Assembly (NCBI GenBank): GCA_035274845.1
Contig: DATENU010000011.1
Coordinates: forward strand, 248,001 to 312,000
DNA: 64,000 nt
Direction of reading: 5' to 3'
DNA from: Chthoniobacterales bacterium
GTDB taxonomy: Bacteria > Verrucomicrobiota > Verrucomicrobiia > Chthoniobacterales > UBA10450
In this document: positions 43,838 through 52,711 of the stretch, piece by piece
Numbering within the stretch: the stretch's first letter is position 1
How the letters are laid out: each line of letters opens with the position of its first letter
Position numbers and translations under genes: made by a program
The notes under the pieces: generated by a model
Database searches by the model: none
What the model was told of the DNA's origin: nothing
Seen by the model: only the letters and a program-made list of their open reading frames with translations

Positions 43838-44569
43838 ATGATTGACGTGCGCGGGTTGATGAAGCGCATCGGGCGCCAGGAGATATTGCGCGGCATCGAC
43901 CTGACCGTCGCCAAGGGAGAGACGCTCGTGATCATCGGGCGCAGCGGCGGCGGGAAGAGCGTGCTCTTGAAACACCTGATCGGATTGATGCAGCCCGATG
44001 CCGGCGAGATTTGGATCGAGGGGCAAAATATTATCGGGCTCAGCGAACGAAAGCTGGCCCCGATCCGAACCAAGATCGGCATCCTCTTCCAGGGCGGCGC
44101 GCTCTTCGATTCGATGACGGTGGAAGAGAATATCGCTTTCCCGCTGCGCGAAGCAGGTGAGCGCAATCCGAAGATTATCGGCGAGAAGGTTCGCGAGATT
44201 CTCGAGGTCATCGAGCTGGAGGGTGAACAAAAGAAAATGCCGGTGAACTTGAGCGGCGGAATGAAGAAGCGAGTAGGCCTGGCGCGCTCCATTATTCGCC
44301 GGCCCTCCTGTATCCTTTACGACGAACCAACCGCCGGCCTCGATCCGGTCGTGTCGGACAGCATTAATCATTTGATTCGCCGCCTTCAGAAGCGCTTCCA
44401 GGTCACCAGCATTGTGGTCACGCATGACATGAAGAGCGCGTTTCACATCGCGGATCACATCGCCTATCTGCATGAAGGCCGGATTTATTTTTATGGCACG
44501 CCTCAGGAGCTGGATAATTCCCAGGACCCGCTAATCCAGGATTTCTTGCTCGGCCGCTCCGAGCGATAG
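43838..44569 (+). CDS. mlaF: MlaF-type ABC ATPase
   Basis: A 243-residue ATPase of the Mla transporter from the ATG at 43838, where IDVRGLMKRIGRQEILRGID begins the fold. Walker A IGRSGGGKSVLL, the signature LSGGMKKRVGLARSI, Walker B CILYDEPTAGLDPV and the switch VVTHD are complete. An ATG at 43718 is in frame and would add 40 residues encoded by repeat DNA; I consider this less likely. It pairs with the MlaE permease upstream and MlaD downstream. Confidence 0.9.
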   Translation: MIDVRGLMKRIGRQEILRGIDLTVAKGETLVIIGRSGGGKSVLLKHLIGLMQPDAGEIWIEGQNIIGLSERKLAPIRTKIGILFQGGALFDSMTVEENIAFPLREAGERNPKIIGEKVREILEVIELEGEQKKMPVNLSGGMKKRVGLARSIIRRPSCILYDEPTAGLDPVVSDSINHLIRRLQKRFQVTSIVVTHDMKSAFHIADHIAYLHEGRIYFYGTPQELDNSQDPLIQDFLLGRSER

Positions 44570-44631
44570 TCAAAACTGGCTGACGCGCCAGCAACCCGTG
44601 ATAAGCTGTCTCCGTTAGGCCCCTTGATAAG

Positions 44632-45555
44632 ATGGCAACCGGTCAAAGCGAGAAGACATTGGAACTGAAAGTAGGCGCGTTTGTTCTCGCGGGCCTGGCG
44701 GTGCTGGCGGCGCTCGTCATTCAATTTGGCCGGGTCGGCGAAGGCTTCAAAACCTACTACGGGCTCACGGTGGAATTCCCGGACGCGAGCGGTCTCCTGA
44801 AAAGCTCCGACGTTTTGCTGGCAGGCGCCAAGATCGGGCGCGTTTCGGGCGGCCCTCGGCTCCTCCAATCGGGCCAGGGGGTCGCGGTGCCGTTAAGAAT
44901 TTTCGATTACGTGAAAATCCCGGTCGGCAGCCGGTTTACGGTGGGTAGTTCCGGATTGCTCGGGGACCGGTTTGTTTCGGTAACGATGCCAGCGGGCACG
45001 CCGACCGAGTTCATTGGCAAGGACACGGTGGTCGAAGGCACTCGCGAGACAGGCCTCGACGATCTCACTCGCGAGGGCGGCTTCCTGGTCAACGATCTGC
45101 GGACGGCCGTCCAGAATGTGAATGCCACCATCACCCGCCTGAACGACCAGGCGCTGTCGCCTGAGAACATGGAAAATCTCAAAGTCAGTATCGAGCATTT
45201 GAAAGCCACCACGACGGCGCTCGCCGCGTCCAGCCAGAAGATCGACGGAGTGATCGAGAAGGCGGGCGGAACGATGGAATCCGCGAAGAAAGCGGCGGAC
45301 GATGTCCAGGTGGCCATTGCCGATGCTCGCAAGACAATTCAAGCGGCGACCCAGGTTTTCCAGCAGGCGACAAATGGCAAAGGGATGTTGGCCACGTTGA
45401 TGAACGACCAGGGCCTTGCCAAAGATCTGCGCGCGCTGGTCAGCAACCTGCGAGCGCATGGCGTTCTTTTCTATCGCGACAGCGCCGCGAAAGATGAGGC
45501 GCGCACCGCGGTCGAACGCGAACAGAACCCGCCGCGCAAACCCGCGAAACGCTGA
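44632..45555 (+). CDS. mlaD: MCE-domain protein, MlaD-type
   Basis: A 307-residue protein with one N-terminal membrane helix (about 14-35), an MCE domain (about 38-120, VEFPDASGLLKSSDVLLAGAKIGRV and GSSGLLGDRFVSV), and a long helical C-terminus (about 165-280) with coiled-coil character (MESAKKAADDVQVAIADAR). MCE proteins form hexamers that carry lipid across the periplasm. It ends with a TGATG overlap with the next gene, an unusual partner for this operon. Confidence 0.9.
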   Translation: MATGQSEKTLELKVGAFVLAGLAVLAALVIQFGRVGEGFKTYYGLTVEFPDASGLLKSSDVLLAGAKIGRVSGGPRLLQSGQGVAVPLRIFDYVKIPVGSRFTVGSSGLLGDRFVSVTMPAGTPTEFIGKDTVVEGTRETGLDDLTREGGFLVNDLRTAVQNVNATITRLNDQALSPENMENLKVSIEHLKATTTALAASSQKIDGVIEKAGGTMESAKKAADDVQVAIADARKTIQAATQVFQQATNGKGMLATLMNDQGLAKDLRALVSNLRAHGVLFYRDSAAKDEARTAVEREQNPPRKPAKR

Positions 45556-46592
45556 TGACACCGCTGCTCACCGTTAATCTGTTGCGGGCGCTGTTTGTCA
45601 CCTTCTGCGGCGCGATCGGCGGAATTGTCACCGCGGAAATCCAGGGAAACTCGGTCCCGGGAGTTTTGATCGGAGTGGTTTTTGGGCTCGTCATCGTTTT
45701 GGCCGACCGTCTTCTCAAGGGTCTTTCGCTCCGCGCCTTTTCGTCCGCGACTTTTGGGCTGCTGCTCGGGCTGCTCTTCGCGAATCTCCTCGTCGCTTCC
45801 GACATCCTTCGTTACCAAAGCGACGGAGTGCAATGGGCGGCGCGGCTCGTTGTCTATTGCGCCTTCGGTTATCTCGGCATGATGCTGGCCATGCGCAGCA
45901 ATCGCGACGAATTCTCGCTCATCATTCCTTACGTCCGCTTCGCACGAGAGACGACGCAACACGAGCCGATCGTCGTCGACACCAACATCATCATTGATGG
46001 CCGGATCGCCGAGCTTTGCGCCACCGGCTTCCTCAGCCGCGCCCTTATCGTTCCGCGCTTTGTTCTCAGCGAATTGCAGACCCTGGCTGACTCCCGCGAT
46101 TCTCTGAAACGCGAACGAGGCCGGCGCGGCCTCGAAATCCTGAACAAGCTCCAGCAATCCCGCGAGCTGGAACTGACCATCCATGAAACAACCGGCGACG
46201 CCGACCTTTCCACTGACGCGCGCCTGGTCCGCACCGCCAAGGTTCTCCAGGCGCGCTTGCTCACGAACGACGTGGCGCTTTGCCAGGTCGCGCGCCTCCA
46301 GCAGGTTGGCACGCTGAACCTGGCCGATCTCGCCCGGGCGTTGCGTCCGAATGCGGTAGCGGGGGATGAGCTGGAATTGAGTCTCGTCAAGGAAGGCCGG
46401 GAAGCGCACCAGGCGGTCGGTTATCTCCCGGATGGAACCATGATCGTGGTGAACCATGCGCGCGCCTACCTTGGGAAAGTGGCGACGATTGTCGTTTCCA
46501 GCGCCCTTCAAACTGGCGCGGGCCGGTTGATCTTCGCGGAGCTGAAAGCGGGCGACTCACGTCCGCCGGCCCTCGAAAAAGCCGGGAGCTAG
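45555..46592 (+). CDS. Membrane PIN-TRAM protein, YacL-like
   Basis: A 345-residue protein. Four N-terminal membrane helices (about 5-110) precede a PIN nuclease domain with acidic residues in PIVVDTNIIIDGRI, VLSELQTLAD and ARLVRTAKVL. A C-terminal TRAM domain (about 275-335) has the pattern GYLPDGTMIVVNHARAYLGK. This is the architecture of Bacillus YacL, presumed to act on RNA at the membrane. It starts within the mlaD stop codon (TGATG), so it is translated with the Mla operon, which is not usual for YacL. Confidence 0.9.
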   Translation: MTPLLTVNLLRALFVTFCGAIGGIVTAEIQGNSVPGVLIGVVFGLVIVLADRLLKGLSLRAFSSATFGLLLGLLFANLLVASDILRYQSDGVQWAARLVVYCAFGYLGMMLAMRSNRDEFSLIIPYVRFARETTQHEPIVVDTNIIIDGRIAELCATGFLSRALIVPRFVLSELQTLADSRDSLKRERGRRGLEILNKLQQSRELELTIHETTGDADLSTDARLVRTAKVLQARLLTNDVALCQVARLQQVGTLNLADLARALRPNAVAGDELELSLVKEGREAHQAVGYLPDGTMIVVNHARAYLGKVATIVVSSALQTGAGRLIFAELKAGDSRPPALEKAGS

Positions 46593-46634
46593 TCGCGGCT
46601 TGCCAAAGCTCGGGATTCTGGCAGATCGCACTTT

Positions 46635-47453
46635 GTGAAAGCGCTTCGCAAACTGGTGAAATACGTCTTGCCGTTTGGCGTCGTGGAAATCATGCGCAAC
46701 CGGCGTCGCTTGCACGAGCTGGGGCGCGATTTGTCCATCGCCGATTGGTGGCGGAGCGACTGGCTCCTGCACGAAGCGGAGATTACCGGGCTCACGCTCT
46801 TTCCGCCCGGTCATTGGCCGGGTCTGCGTTACGTCGTCGATATCGGCGCGAACGTGGGCCAATGGAGCAATGCTTTTCTCGACCTGGTTTCGCCCGAGAA
46901 ATTGATCATGGTCGAGCCGGGGCCGGTCGCCTTCGCGAAGTTGCAGGAAAAGTTTGGTCGCCGGCCAAACGTCGAGCTGCACAACGTCGCCATCGGCGCC
47001 GAGAATGGCACCACGACGCTGCGCGTCACTCGCGATTCGACCGGCGCCTCGGTCCTCCCGCCGCGCGAGGAAATGCGGGAGCTGATCGGCGGCAACTGGA
47101 CCGTTGAGTCGGAGGTGGAATGCCCGGTCCGAACGTTGGACAGCCTTCTCTCGGGTTTGCCGGAGATTTCGCTGCTCAAGATTGATGTGCAGGGATACGA
47201 AAGGGAAGCGCTCGCCGGCGCCGCGGAGACTTTGGCGCGAACGAAATTCGTCCTGATCGAACTGAACTACTTGCCCCAATACGTTGGGGGCTCGTGGTTC
47301 GGCGAAATCCACGAACTGCTGACGGGCAAATATGGTTTCATCCTGGTGGACGCGACCAAGCCTCTTTGCCTGAACGGCCGCGCTTCGATGTCGGACGGCC
47401 TTTATGTGAACGAGAAGCTCGTCCCGAATTTCGCCAAACGGGATTTTTTCTGA
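46635..47453 (+). CDS. FkbM-family methyltransferase
   Basis: A 272-residue SAM-dependent O-methyltransferase from the GTG at 46635. The SAM site VVDIGANVGQWSNAF, LIMVEPGPVAF, and the FkbM C-terminal pattern VRTLDSLLSGLPEISLLKIDVQGYEREALAGA and FVLIELNYLPQY are clear. Such enzymes often methylate sugars of surface polysaccharides or lipids; the substrate here is unknown. It lies 42 bp after the PIN-TRAM gene on the same strand and may be part of the same transcript. Confidence 0.88.
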   Translation: MKALRKLVKYVLPFGVVEIMRNRRRLHELGRDLSIADWWRSDWLLHEAEITGLTLFPPGHWPGLRYVVDIGANVGQWSNAFLDLVSPEKLIMVEPGPVAFAKLQEKFGRRPNVELHNVAIGAENGTTTLRVTRDSTGASVLPPREEMRELIGGNWTVESEVECPVRTLDSLLSGLPEISLLKIDVQGYEREALAGAAETLARTKFVLIELNYLPQYVGGSWFGEIHELLTGKYGFILVDATKPLCLNGRASMSDGLYVNEKLVPNFAKRDFF

Positions 47454-47605
47454 TCGTTGACCGGCGACCCCCGGCCACGCAGCCCCTCGGCCGTCACCGT
47501 TGGCTTGAAGAACAGGATTATTTCCACATACACTGCAACGCGAATGCAGCAGGCTCACGCAGCAAGAAGCGCAGCGCCTGGAATCTCTTAGACCCCTTAC
47601 CCTCC

Positions 47606-48361
47606 GTGAAAAAACCGAAGAAAGAACCGGGCGATAAGTCTGAAAGTCCAGTTTGGAAAATCGTCACTGCAATCCTGGTCACGTTGGTCGCCGGCGGTAC
47701 GATTCCCTGGTGGATTCCGAAACGAGAGAAACCGAAGGAACCGGAAAAGCCCGTCCTCGAAAAAAAGGTCTCGCGCGAATGCGATCCCCAAGTCCTGCGA
47801 GAGTCCCTGTTTAGAGCCGGTCCTCAGAGAGCGGCTTTTCTTACCGCCGCCGCCTCAACCATGAAGAACAAGTTCGGCGATCAGGAGTTCGATTGTGTCT
47901 TGGAGCTTGCCAGGGTTCTGGTCGAGCAAGATCCCGACAACGGCCACGGGCTATATTTTCAGGGGGAAGTCTGGCGATTGAAGGCCGCGAACGACGCTTC
48001 GCACTCCCTTTTGTGCAGGGATCGAATGCGCGAGTATTTTCTTAGATATCTCGCGAATGAGCGCCGTTTGCCGACGGGCGAACGGGACGGGGATAGCAGC
48101 GCGTGTTATCAGCGGGAGAGAGGGTATTGCAAGGAGCGCACAGCTTGGATAAACCACCTGATGGCGGTGGAATACCGCCAGTGGGCGGAGGACGTCGGCG
48201 ACAAGACTACAAAGGTGAAGCGCCTTGAACTAGCTGCTGGGTTTTCGAGAGTCGACCTGGATTTCGGGGGTTTTGATGCCGTCACCCCTTCGGCAGTCTT
48301 AAGGGAAAAGATCGAAGAGGATTTTCAGAGAGTCGGCGCGCCCTATCCGCAAACGCCATAG
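47606..48361 (+). CDS. Single-pass membrane protein with helical cytoplasmic or periplasmic domain
   Basis: A 251-residue protein from the GTG at 47606. A basic N-terminus (KKPKKEPGDK) leads into one membrane helix (about 15-35, WKIVTAILVTLVAGGTIPWW), then a Lys/Glu/Pro-rich linker and a helical domain with TPR-like spacing (LELARVLVEQDPDNGHGLYFQGEVWRL). A possible promoter, TTGAAG-N18-TACACT, lies at 47505-47534. No family recognised. It is convergent with trpS. Confidence 0.62.
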   Translation: MKKPKKEPGDKSESPVWKIVTAILVTLVAGGTIPWWIPKREKPKEPEKPVLEKKVSRECDPQVLRESLFRAGPQRAAFLTAAASTMKNKFGDQEFDCVLELARVLVEQDPDNGHGLYFQGEVWRLKAANDASHSLLCRDRMREYFLRYLANERRLPTGERDGDSSACYQRERGYCKERTAWINHLMAVEYRQWAEDVGDKTTKVKRLELAAGFSRVDLDFGGFDAVTPSAVLREKIEEDFQRVGAPYPQTP

Positions 48362-48372
48362 CCAGGCACCCG

Positions 48373-49341
48373 CTAAGCGAGTCCCACGGCGGCGCGCACG
48401 CGCTTCATTACTTTGCCAGCTTCCTCGTTCGCGCGAGCTGCGCCGCGCTTAAGCACCTCGTCGATGTAACCGGGCTCCTTCAGGATTTCTTCCCGGCGTT
48501 TGCGCATCGGTTCGAAATACATCCAAAGCTTTTCGAAAAGCTGCTTCTTGAAATCGCCGTAACCGGTCCCACCCTTCTCAAAGCGGCCGCGCATTTCCTC
48601 GATCTCGGCGGGCGTCGCCAGCAGGGAATAGAGCTGGAAGATCGTGGAGCTGGCCGCGTCTTTCGGCGCTTCCACCGGCTTCGAATCCGTCACCATACTC
48701 ATGATTCGCTTCCGCGTTTCCTTTTCGTTTCCGAAAATATCGATCGTATTCCCGTAGCTTTTGCTCATTTTCTGGCCGTCCACCCCGGGGACTGTTTCCG
48801 TCGTGCTTTGAATGTACGGTTCGGGAAGCTTGAGGCCGCCTCCGAACGTCTCGTTAAACTTGGTCGTCATGTCGCGCGTCATCTCGAGATGCTGCTTCTG
48901 GTCTTTTCCCACCGGAACTAGGTCGCTGTCGTAGATCAGAATGTCGGCCGCCATCAAGAGCGGGTAAGTAAAGAGTCCCGCCGAGGCCGGAAGGCCACGC
49001 GCGACCTTGTCCTTGTAGGAATGAGCGCGCTCGAGAAGACCTTTCGGCGTCACGGTCGACAGAATCCAGGTGAGCTCTGTCACCTCCGGCACGTCGCTTT
49101 GCCGAAAGAGCGCGTTCCGGGTGACGTCGAGGCCGCAGGCGAGGAAGTCCAGTGCTACCTGGCGGCTGTTCGCCCGGAGCGTCTCCGGATTATCGATCGT
49201 GGTCAGAGCGTGGTAATCCGCGATGAAATAAAACGTCTCGTTTCCCTTCGTTTCCTGGAGCTGGATCGCTGGACGCATCATCCCGAAATAATTCCCGATA
49301 TGGAGAATGCCGGTCGGTTGAATGCCAGAGAGGATGCGCAT
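48373..49341 (-). CDS. trpS: Tryptophanyl-tRNA synthetase
   Basis: A 322-residue class I synthetase started at the ATG at 49341, exactly where the fold begins (MRILSGIQPTGILHIGNYFG). The HIGH-like motif is HIGN and the second signature is KMSKS (VDGQKMSKSYGN). The Trp-pocket region with YPLLMAADILIYD and the dimer form length agree with bacterial TrpRS. A longer in-frame start exists upstream but overlaps a different small gene. It is the only tRNA synthetase in the window. Confidence 0.95.
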   Translation of the reverse strand: MRILSGIQPTGILHIGNYFGMMRPAIQLQETKGNETFYFIADYHALTTIDNPETLRANSRQVALDFLACGLDVTRNALFRQSDVPEVTELTWILSTVTPKGLLERAHSYKDKVARGLPASAGLFTYPLLMAADILIYDSDLVPVGKDQKQHLEMTRDMTTKFNETFGGGLKLPEPYIQSTTETVPGVDGQKMSKSYGNTIDIFGNEKETRKRIMSMVTDSKPVEAPKDAASSTIFQLYSLLATPAEIEEMRGRFEKGGTGYGDFKKQLFEKLWMYFEPMRKRREEILKEPGYIDEVLKRGAARANEEAGKVMKRVRAAVGLA

Positions 49342-49462
49342 GACTGAGGTTCGGATTGCCCAGAGATTCCGCGAGCGCGCTGGGGATGACAAATGGAAAT
49401 GGCTCGTCAATTTTTCAACCGGCCAACAGGATCGGGCTGATAACGTGGAGGAACGATTGAGC

Positions 49463-49645
49463 ATGGAAGAAAACTCGAAGGCCGGTTTGCCACCGGCCCA
49501 TGACTCCGCTTTTTCTGGCGCGGAAGAGTCGTCGGCAATTGTTTGTCCCGTCTGTGGGGCAAAGGCGTTTCACGAGAAGTGCAAGGTGATCTGCCGGAGC
49601 GAGATCTGTCGCGGCCGCGTTATCATGAATTGCGCGGAGTTCTAA
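49463..49645 (+). CDS. 60-residue zinc-ribbon protein
   Basis: A short gene started at the ATG at 49463. After a variable N-terminal 26 residues it has six cysteines and a histidine in the last half: C28, C31, H37, C40, C44, C49 and C57 (CPVCGAKAFHEKCKVIC). This fits one or two zinc knots. It lies between trpS (divergent) and a methyltransferase. I do not recognise the family. Regular cysteine spacing, and its own ATG clear of trpS, argue that it is real. Confidence 0.6.
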   Translation: MEENSKAGLPPAHDSAFSGAEESSAIVCPVCGAKAFHEKCKVICRSEICRGRVIMNCAEF

Positions 49646-49667
49646 CCGGGGTGAGCCAGCTGAGATT

Positions 49668-50663
49668 TTGAACCTTTCCCTCTCCCGTTGTTTCGATGTG
49701 CTGCGGTATGCCCCCGGCGGGCGCCGCTTCGCCATTGCTGGAATGATAAGACGCGCTCTCGCAAATAATCCGCGGCCGGCGACCGGCCGGTGCTTCGACA
49801 TCGGTGAATTTGGGAGCTTCGAGCAATTTGAGATTAAGTATCGCCAGCTTGCCGACGAGCTGGGGTGCTCCGGCAAAATTCCGCCGCCCGGCGAGCTCGA
49901 TTTTCTTCACGCCATGGTCGATCGGGAAAATGTCCGGTATCCGGGAGGCATCGGCTCGCGCGATTATTTCTTTCTCACGGCCTTGGTTAGCATCCTCGCT
50001 CCTCACTGTGTCCTGGAGATCGGAACGCTGACCGGTTTTTCCGCCGCAATTCTCGCCGCCGCCATCCATCGCCAGCATGGAGCCCGCTTGGCTGGAGCCG
50101 GCCTGCCCTCAGGTCGCCCGAGGAACATCACCGTCGAAACCATCGACGCCCAGACCCATTGTCTCATCGATGAAACCAAAGAGGTCGGCTTCGAAATTCC
50201 CAACCTGATCCCGGATCTAGCGTCCACGGTGCGCATTCATGCCGGACGCGAATCGGATTTTGTCCGGCAACTTGCCGGGCCCGATGAATTCGGCCTCGCC
50301 TTCATCGACGCCGACCACCGGCATCCCTGGCCGTTGCTCGACGTGCTTCGGCTCGCCCCGTATGTGCGGGGCGGGGGTTGGATTGTGTTGCACGACATCC
50401 AGCTCGGGACCTGTGGGAAGGAAATGCAGGAAGCGGGCGCATCGCTGGAGGCTGGCGCTCCTTACGGCGCTGAATGGTTTTTCGACCGCTGGCCGTTCCG
50501 AAAAATCCGGTCGTTCCACATCGGCGCCATCGAACTCCCCCGACAAAAGGACGCTCTGATTCCTTTTGCATTGAGGCTGATGGACGAACCGTTCGAACTT
50601 ACCGGCAAAGCCGCCAAACGAATTCGCCGCGCCCTTTACGAGAGCTTCGCCGATTTGGTCTGA
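49668..50663 (+). CDS. Class I SAM-dependent methyltransferase
   Basis: A 331-residue product from a TTG at 49668 (an ATG at 49743 gives 306 residues). The Rossmann part carries VLEIGTLTGFSAAILAAAI, the acidic IDADHRHPWPLLDVL typical of Methyltransf_24, and GGGWIVLHDIQLG. At about 142-148 a segment GAGLPSGRP interrupts the fold between a helix and the strand ITVETIDAQ. It is encoded by DNA resembling a dispersed repeat (see 50088). Substrate unknown. The role is assigned at fold level only. Confidence 0.78.
   Translation: MNLSLSRCFDVLRYAPGGRRFAIAGMIRRALANNPRPATGRCFDIGEFGSFEQFEIKYRQLADELGCSGKIPPPGELDFLHAMVDRENVRYPGGIGSRDYFFLTALVSILAPHCVLEIGTLTGFSAAILAAAIHRQHGARLAGAGLPSGRPRNITVETIDAQTHCLIDETKEVGFEIPNLIPDLASTVRIHAGRESDFVRQLAGPDEFGLAFIDADHRHPWPLLDVLRLAPYVRGGGWIVLHDIQLGTCGKEMQEAGASLEAGAPYGAEWFFDRWPFRKIRSFHIGAIELPRQKDALIPFALRLMDEPFELTGKAAKRIRRALYESFADLV
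50088..50118. repeat. Repeat-like segment inside the methyltransferase gene
   Basis: TGGAGCCGGCCTGCCCTCAGG here shares CGGCCTGCCCTCAGG with the intergenic hairpin at 42740-42754, and a TGGAG box lies nearby in both. It encodes AGAGLPSGRP within the methyltransferase fold. A short dispersed element captured in the gene is the simplest reading. Confidence 0.45.
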
Positions 50664-50779
50664 AGCCTTCGATTTGGGGCGGTGTTCCGGGCGGGATCGC
50701 CAGGCGGAAACACATCCGGCGCCGCAACGGTGGCCGATGCATTAGTGTTGGCGAACCCTGAGGCTATTCGCTTTGGTCC

Positions 50780-52225
50780 ATGTCTTCTCGTCCCACTACC
50801 GTCATCGCAGCCATTCTGTTGCTTTTAGGCTGTGGAGAACTCAACTCACTGGCCATTGATCCGGCGGCCGCCGCGGCGCCAGCGCAAAGTTGCCCTTCGA
50901 CAATTACCCATTCCACCAGCCAGGCCATTACTCCGGGCTCAATTGCGTGCACCAACGGAACCAATCATTTTGACACTAGTTACTGGCGGGCCTTCAACAT
51001 GGCCACATTCACGGGCTCGCAGCAATACAACGTTACGGGGGTTTCCTTCGGCATCGAAACCTGTAGTAGCGGAAACGGGTTGGGGCAGCCGGTAACCGTC
51101 CGTCTCTACACAAACAGCGGGGGAGCATTCCCGGGCGGCAGTCGCACCCAGATCGCCACGAAGACTATCACGGTGATGGATCAGTCGCAGAGTGTCCTCA
51201 ACGTGCCGTTGACCGTTACGGTCCCAGCTGGGACGTCCGAACTGGTGATGGAGGTCTTTACCCCAAACGGAATGGCCGCCAACAACGCCTTCTATATCGG
51301 TTCGAATGCTGCGGCCCAAACCGGCCCGAGCTATGCCAGCTCGGCAAACTGTGGGAACCCGACGCCGACTGATACCGCGGCGCTCGGTCGCCCCAACATG
51401 CACATCGTTCTCAACGTCCATGGCAATTGTGGCACGGCAACATCGGCCAAGGCGTTAAATATTTCCACGCGCCTGCGAGTTGAGATAGGAGACAACGCCA
51501 TGATTGGTGGCTTCATTATCACCGGGAGCGATCCGAAGACAGTGGTGCTCCGGGGGATTGGTCCTTCCCTTGGCAGTTTCGGCATCGGCGATGTTCTGGC
51601 TGATCCCGTCCTGGAGCTGCATGGAGTCAACGGCGCGGTGATCTTCCAAAACGATAATTGGCGAGACGCCCAGGCAGCTCAGATCCAGGGCACCCCCTAT
51701 CAGCCGACCGATGACCGGGAATCGGTGATGCTGGTTACTCTCCCGCCCGAAGCGTACACCGCCATTCTCACCGGGAAGAACCAGACTACCGGCGTAGGCT
51801 TGGTCGAGATTTACGACAACAGTCAGGCTGCTAATTCGCAACTGGCCAACCTCAGCACGCGGGGATTTGTTCGGACAGATAACAACGTGATGATCGGTGG
51901 CTTCATCCTTGGAGGCAGCAGCGGCAATTCACGAGTGGCTATCCGTGGCATCGGGCCGTCCCTAAGCCAGGCAGGGCTGAACAATGTCCTGGCCGATCCA
52001 ACTTTGGAGTTGCACGACAGCAATGGGGCCACACTGATTGCGAACGATAATTGGCAGGATGATGCCGCCTCGGCAGCGGAGCTCTCAGCCCGCGGTCTGG
52101 CGCTTCAGGATAATCTGGAAGCAGGAATTTTCACCACGCTGCCTCCGGGCGCGTTCACAGCCATCCTGGCCGGCAAGAATGGGGGCACCGGAATCGGTCT
52201 GGTTGAAGTCTATAATCTTCAATGA
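50780..52225 (+). CDS. Secreted protein with tandem C-terminal domain
   Basis: A 481-residue protein. The N-terminus is a signal sequence with a possible lipobox (ILLLLGCGEL). Residues about 35-215 form a beta-rich domain with Cys pairs (QSCPST, SIACTNG, ETCSSG, ANCGNP) and a galactose-binding or jelly-roll-like pattern. Residues 225-354 and 355-481 are two copies of the STR..GDN..IGGF..RGIGPSL..ADP.LELH..VE(V/I)Y domain also found in the proteins at 25322 and 29846. Its stop overlaps the next gene by four bases (ATGA). Confidence 0.8.
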   Translation: MSSRPTTVIAAILLLLGCGELNSLAIDPAAAAAPAQSCPSTITHSTSQAITPGSIACTNGTNHFDTSYWRAFNMATFTGSQQYNVTGVSFGIETCSSGNGLGQPVTVRLYTNSGGAFPGGSRTQIATKTITVMDQSQSVLNVPLTVTVPAGTSELVMEVFTPNGMAANNAFYIGSNAAAQTGPSYASSANCGNPTPTDTAALGRPNMHIVLNVHGNCGTATSAKALNISTRLRVEIGDNAMIGGFIITGSDPKTVVLRGIGPSLGSFGIGDVLADPVLELHGVNGAVIFQNDNWRDAQAAQIQGTPYQPTDDRESVMLVTLPPEAYTAILTGKNQTTGVGLVEIYDNSQAANSQLANLSTRGFVRTDNNVMIGGFILGGSSGNSRVAIRGIGPSLSQAGLNNVLADPTLELHDSNGATLIANDNWQDDAASAAELSARGLALQDNLEAGIFTTLPPGAFTAILAGKNGGTGIGLVEVYNLQ

Positions 52226-52704
52226 AATCTCGGACCACTGACGAATTGGGGAGTATGCTCCTTCGGCCGTTGGCTCTCGGGTTGCTAATCCTGGTCATCA
52301 ACCTGGCGTCGAGTGGCCCGGCTTCAGCCGCGAAGGCGCCGCCAATAGGATCTCATATCCCGGAGATCGAGCACCCTTTCGCGATTCCTGACGCTCTCTG
52401 GCGATCGCTCTTTGCCGCCACCACGCCCGACGGGAGGCAATTGTCAGCCTCACAGATCGCGCCGCTGGTTCGACGGCAATATTGGCCGGCCGGCACTTAC
52501 ACGAGCACGAATTGGCATCTGAAGATCGGGATTTTCCTGCTGAACGTTCGCAGTGACGGCACCGTTGCCAGCGTTGAGATTCTTCAATCCACCGGGCACA
52601 AGATCCTGGATGGCAATTGCGTCAGGGCCTTTTCCCGGTGGCGATTCCAACCCAATTCTGTGAAAGAAGTCCGGCTCCCGGCCTATTATACCAGCGGCAG
52701 GTAA
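52222..52704 (+). CDS. Exported TonB-C-like domain protein
   Basis: A 160-residue protein with a signal peptide (about 12-36, LLRPLALGLLILVINLASSG). The C-terminal half has the TonB/energy-transducer pattern: FLLNVRSDGTVASVEILQSTGHKILDGNCVRAFSRWRFQP. There is no membrane-anchored Pro-rich spacer, so it is not a normal TonB. It is translationally coupled to the tandem-domain protein upstream (ATGA overlap), suggesting they act together in the envelope. Confidence 0.72.
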   Translation: MKSRTTDELGSMLLRPLALGLLILVINLASSGPASAAKAPPIGSHIPEIEHPFAIPDALWRSLFAATTPDGRQLSASQIAPLVRRQYWPAGTYTSTNWHLKIGIFLLNVRSDGTVASVEILQSTGHKILDGNCVRAFSRWRFQPNSVKEVRLPAYYTSGR

Positions 52705-52711
52705 AACGCCG

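Noticed and set aside
47543-47590. 15-codon leader peptide upstream of the 47606 gene
   Set aside because: No regulatory codon pattern, attenuator hairpin or Shine-Dalgarno; likely chance.
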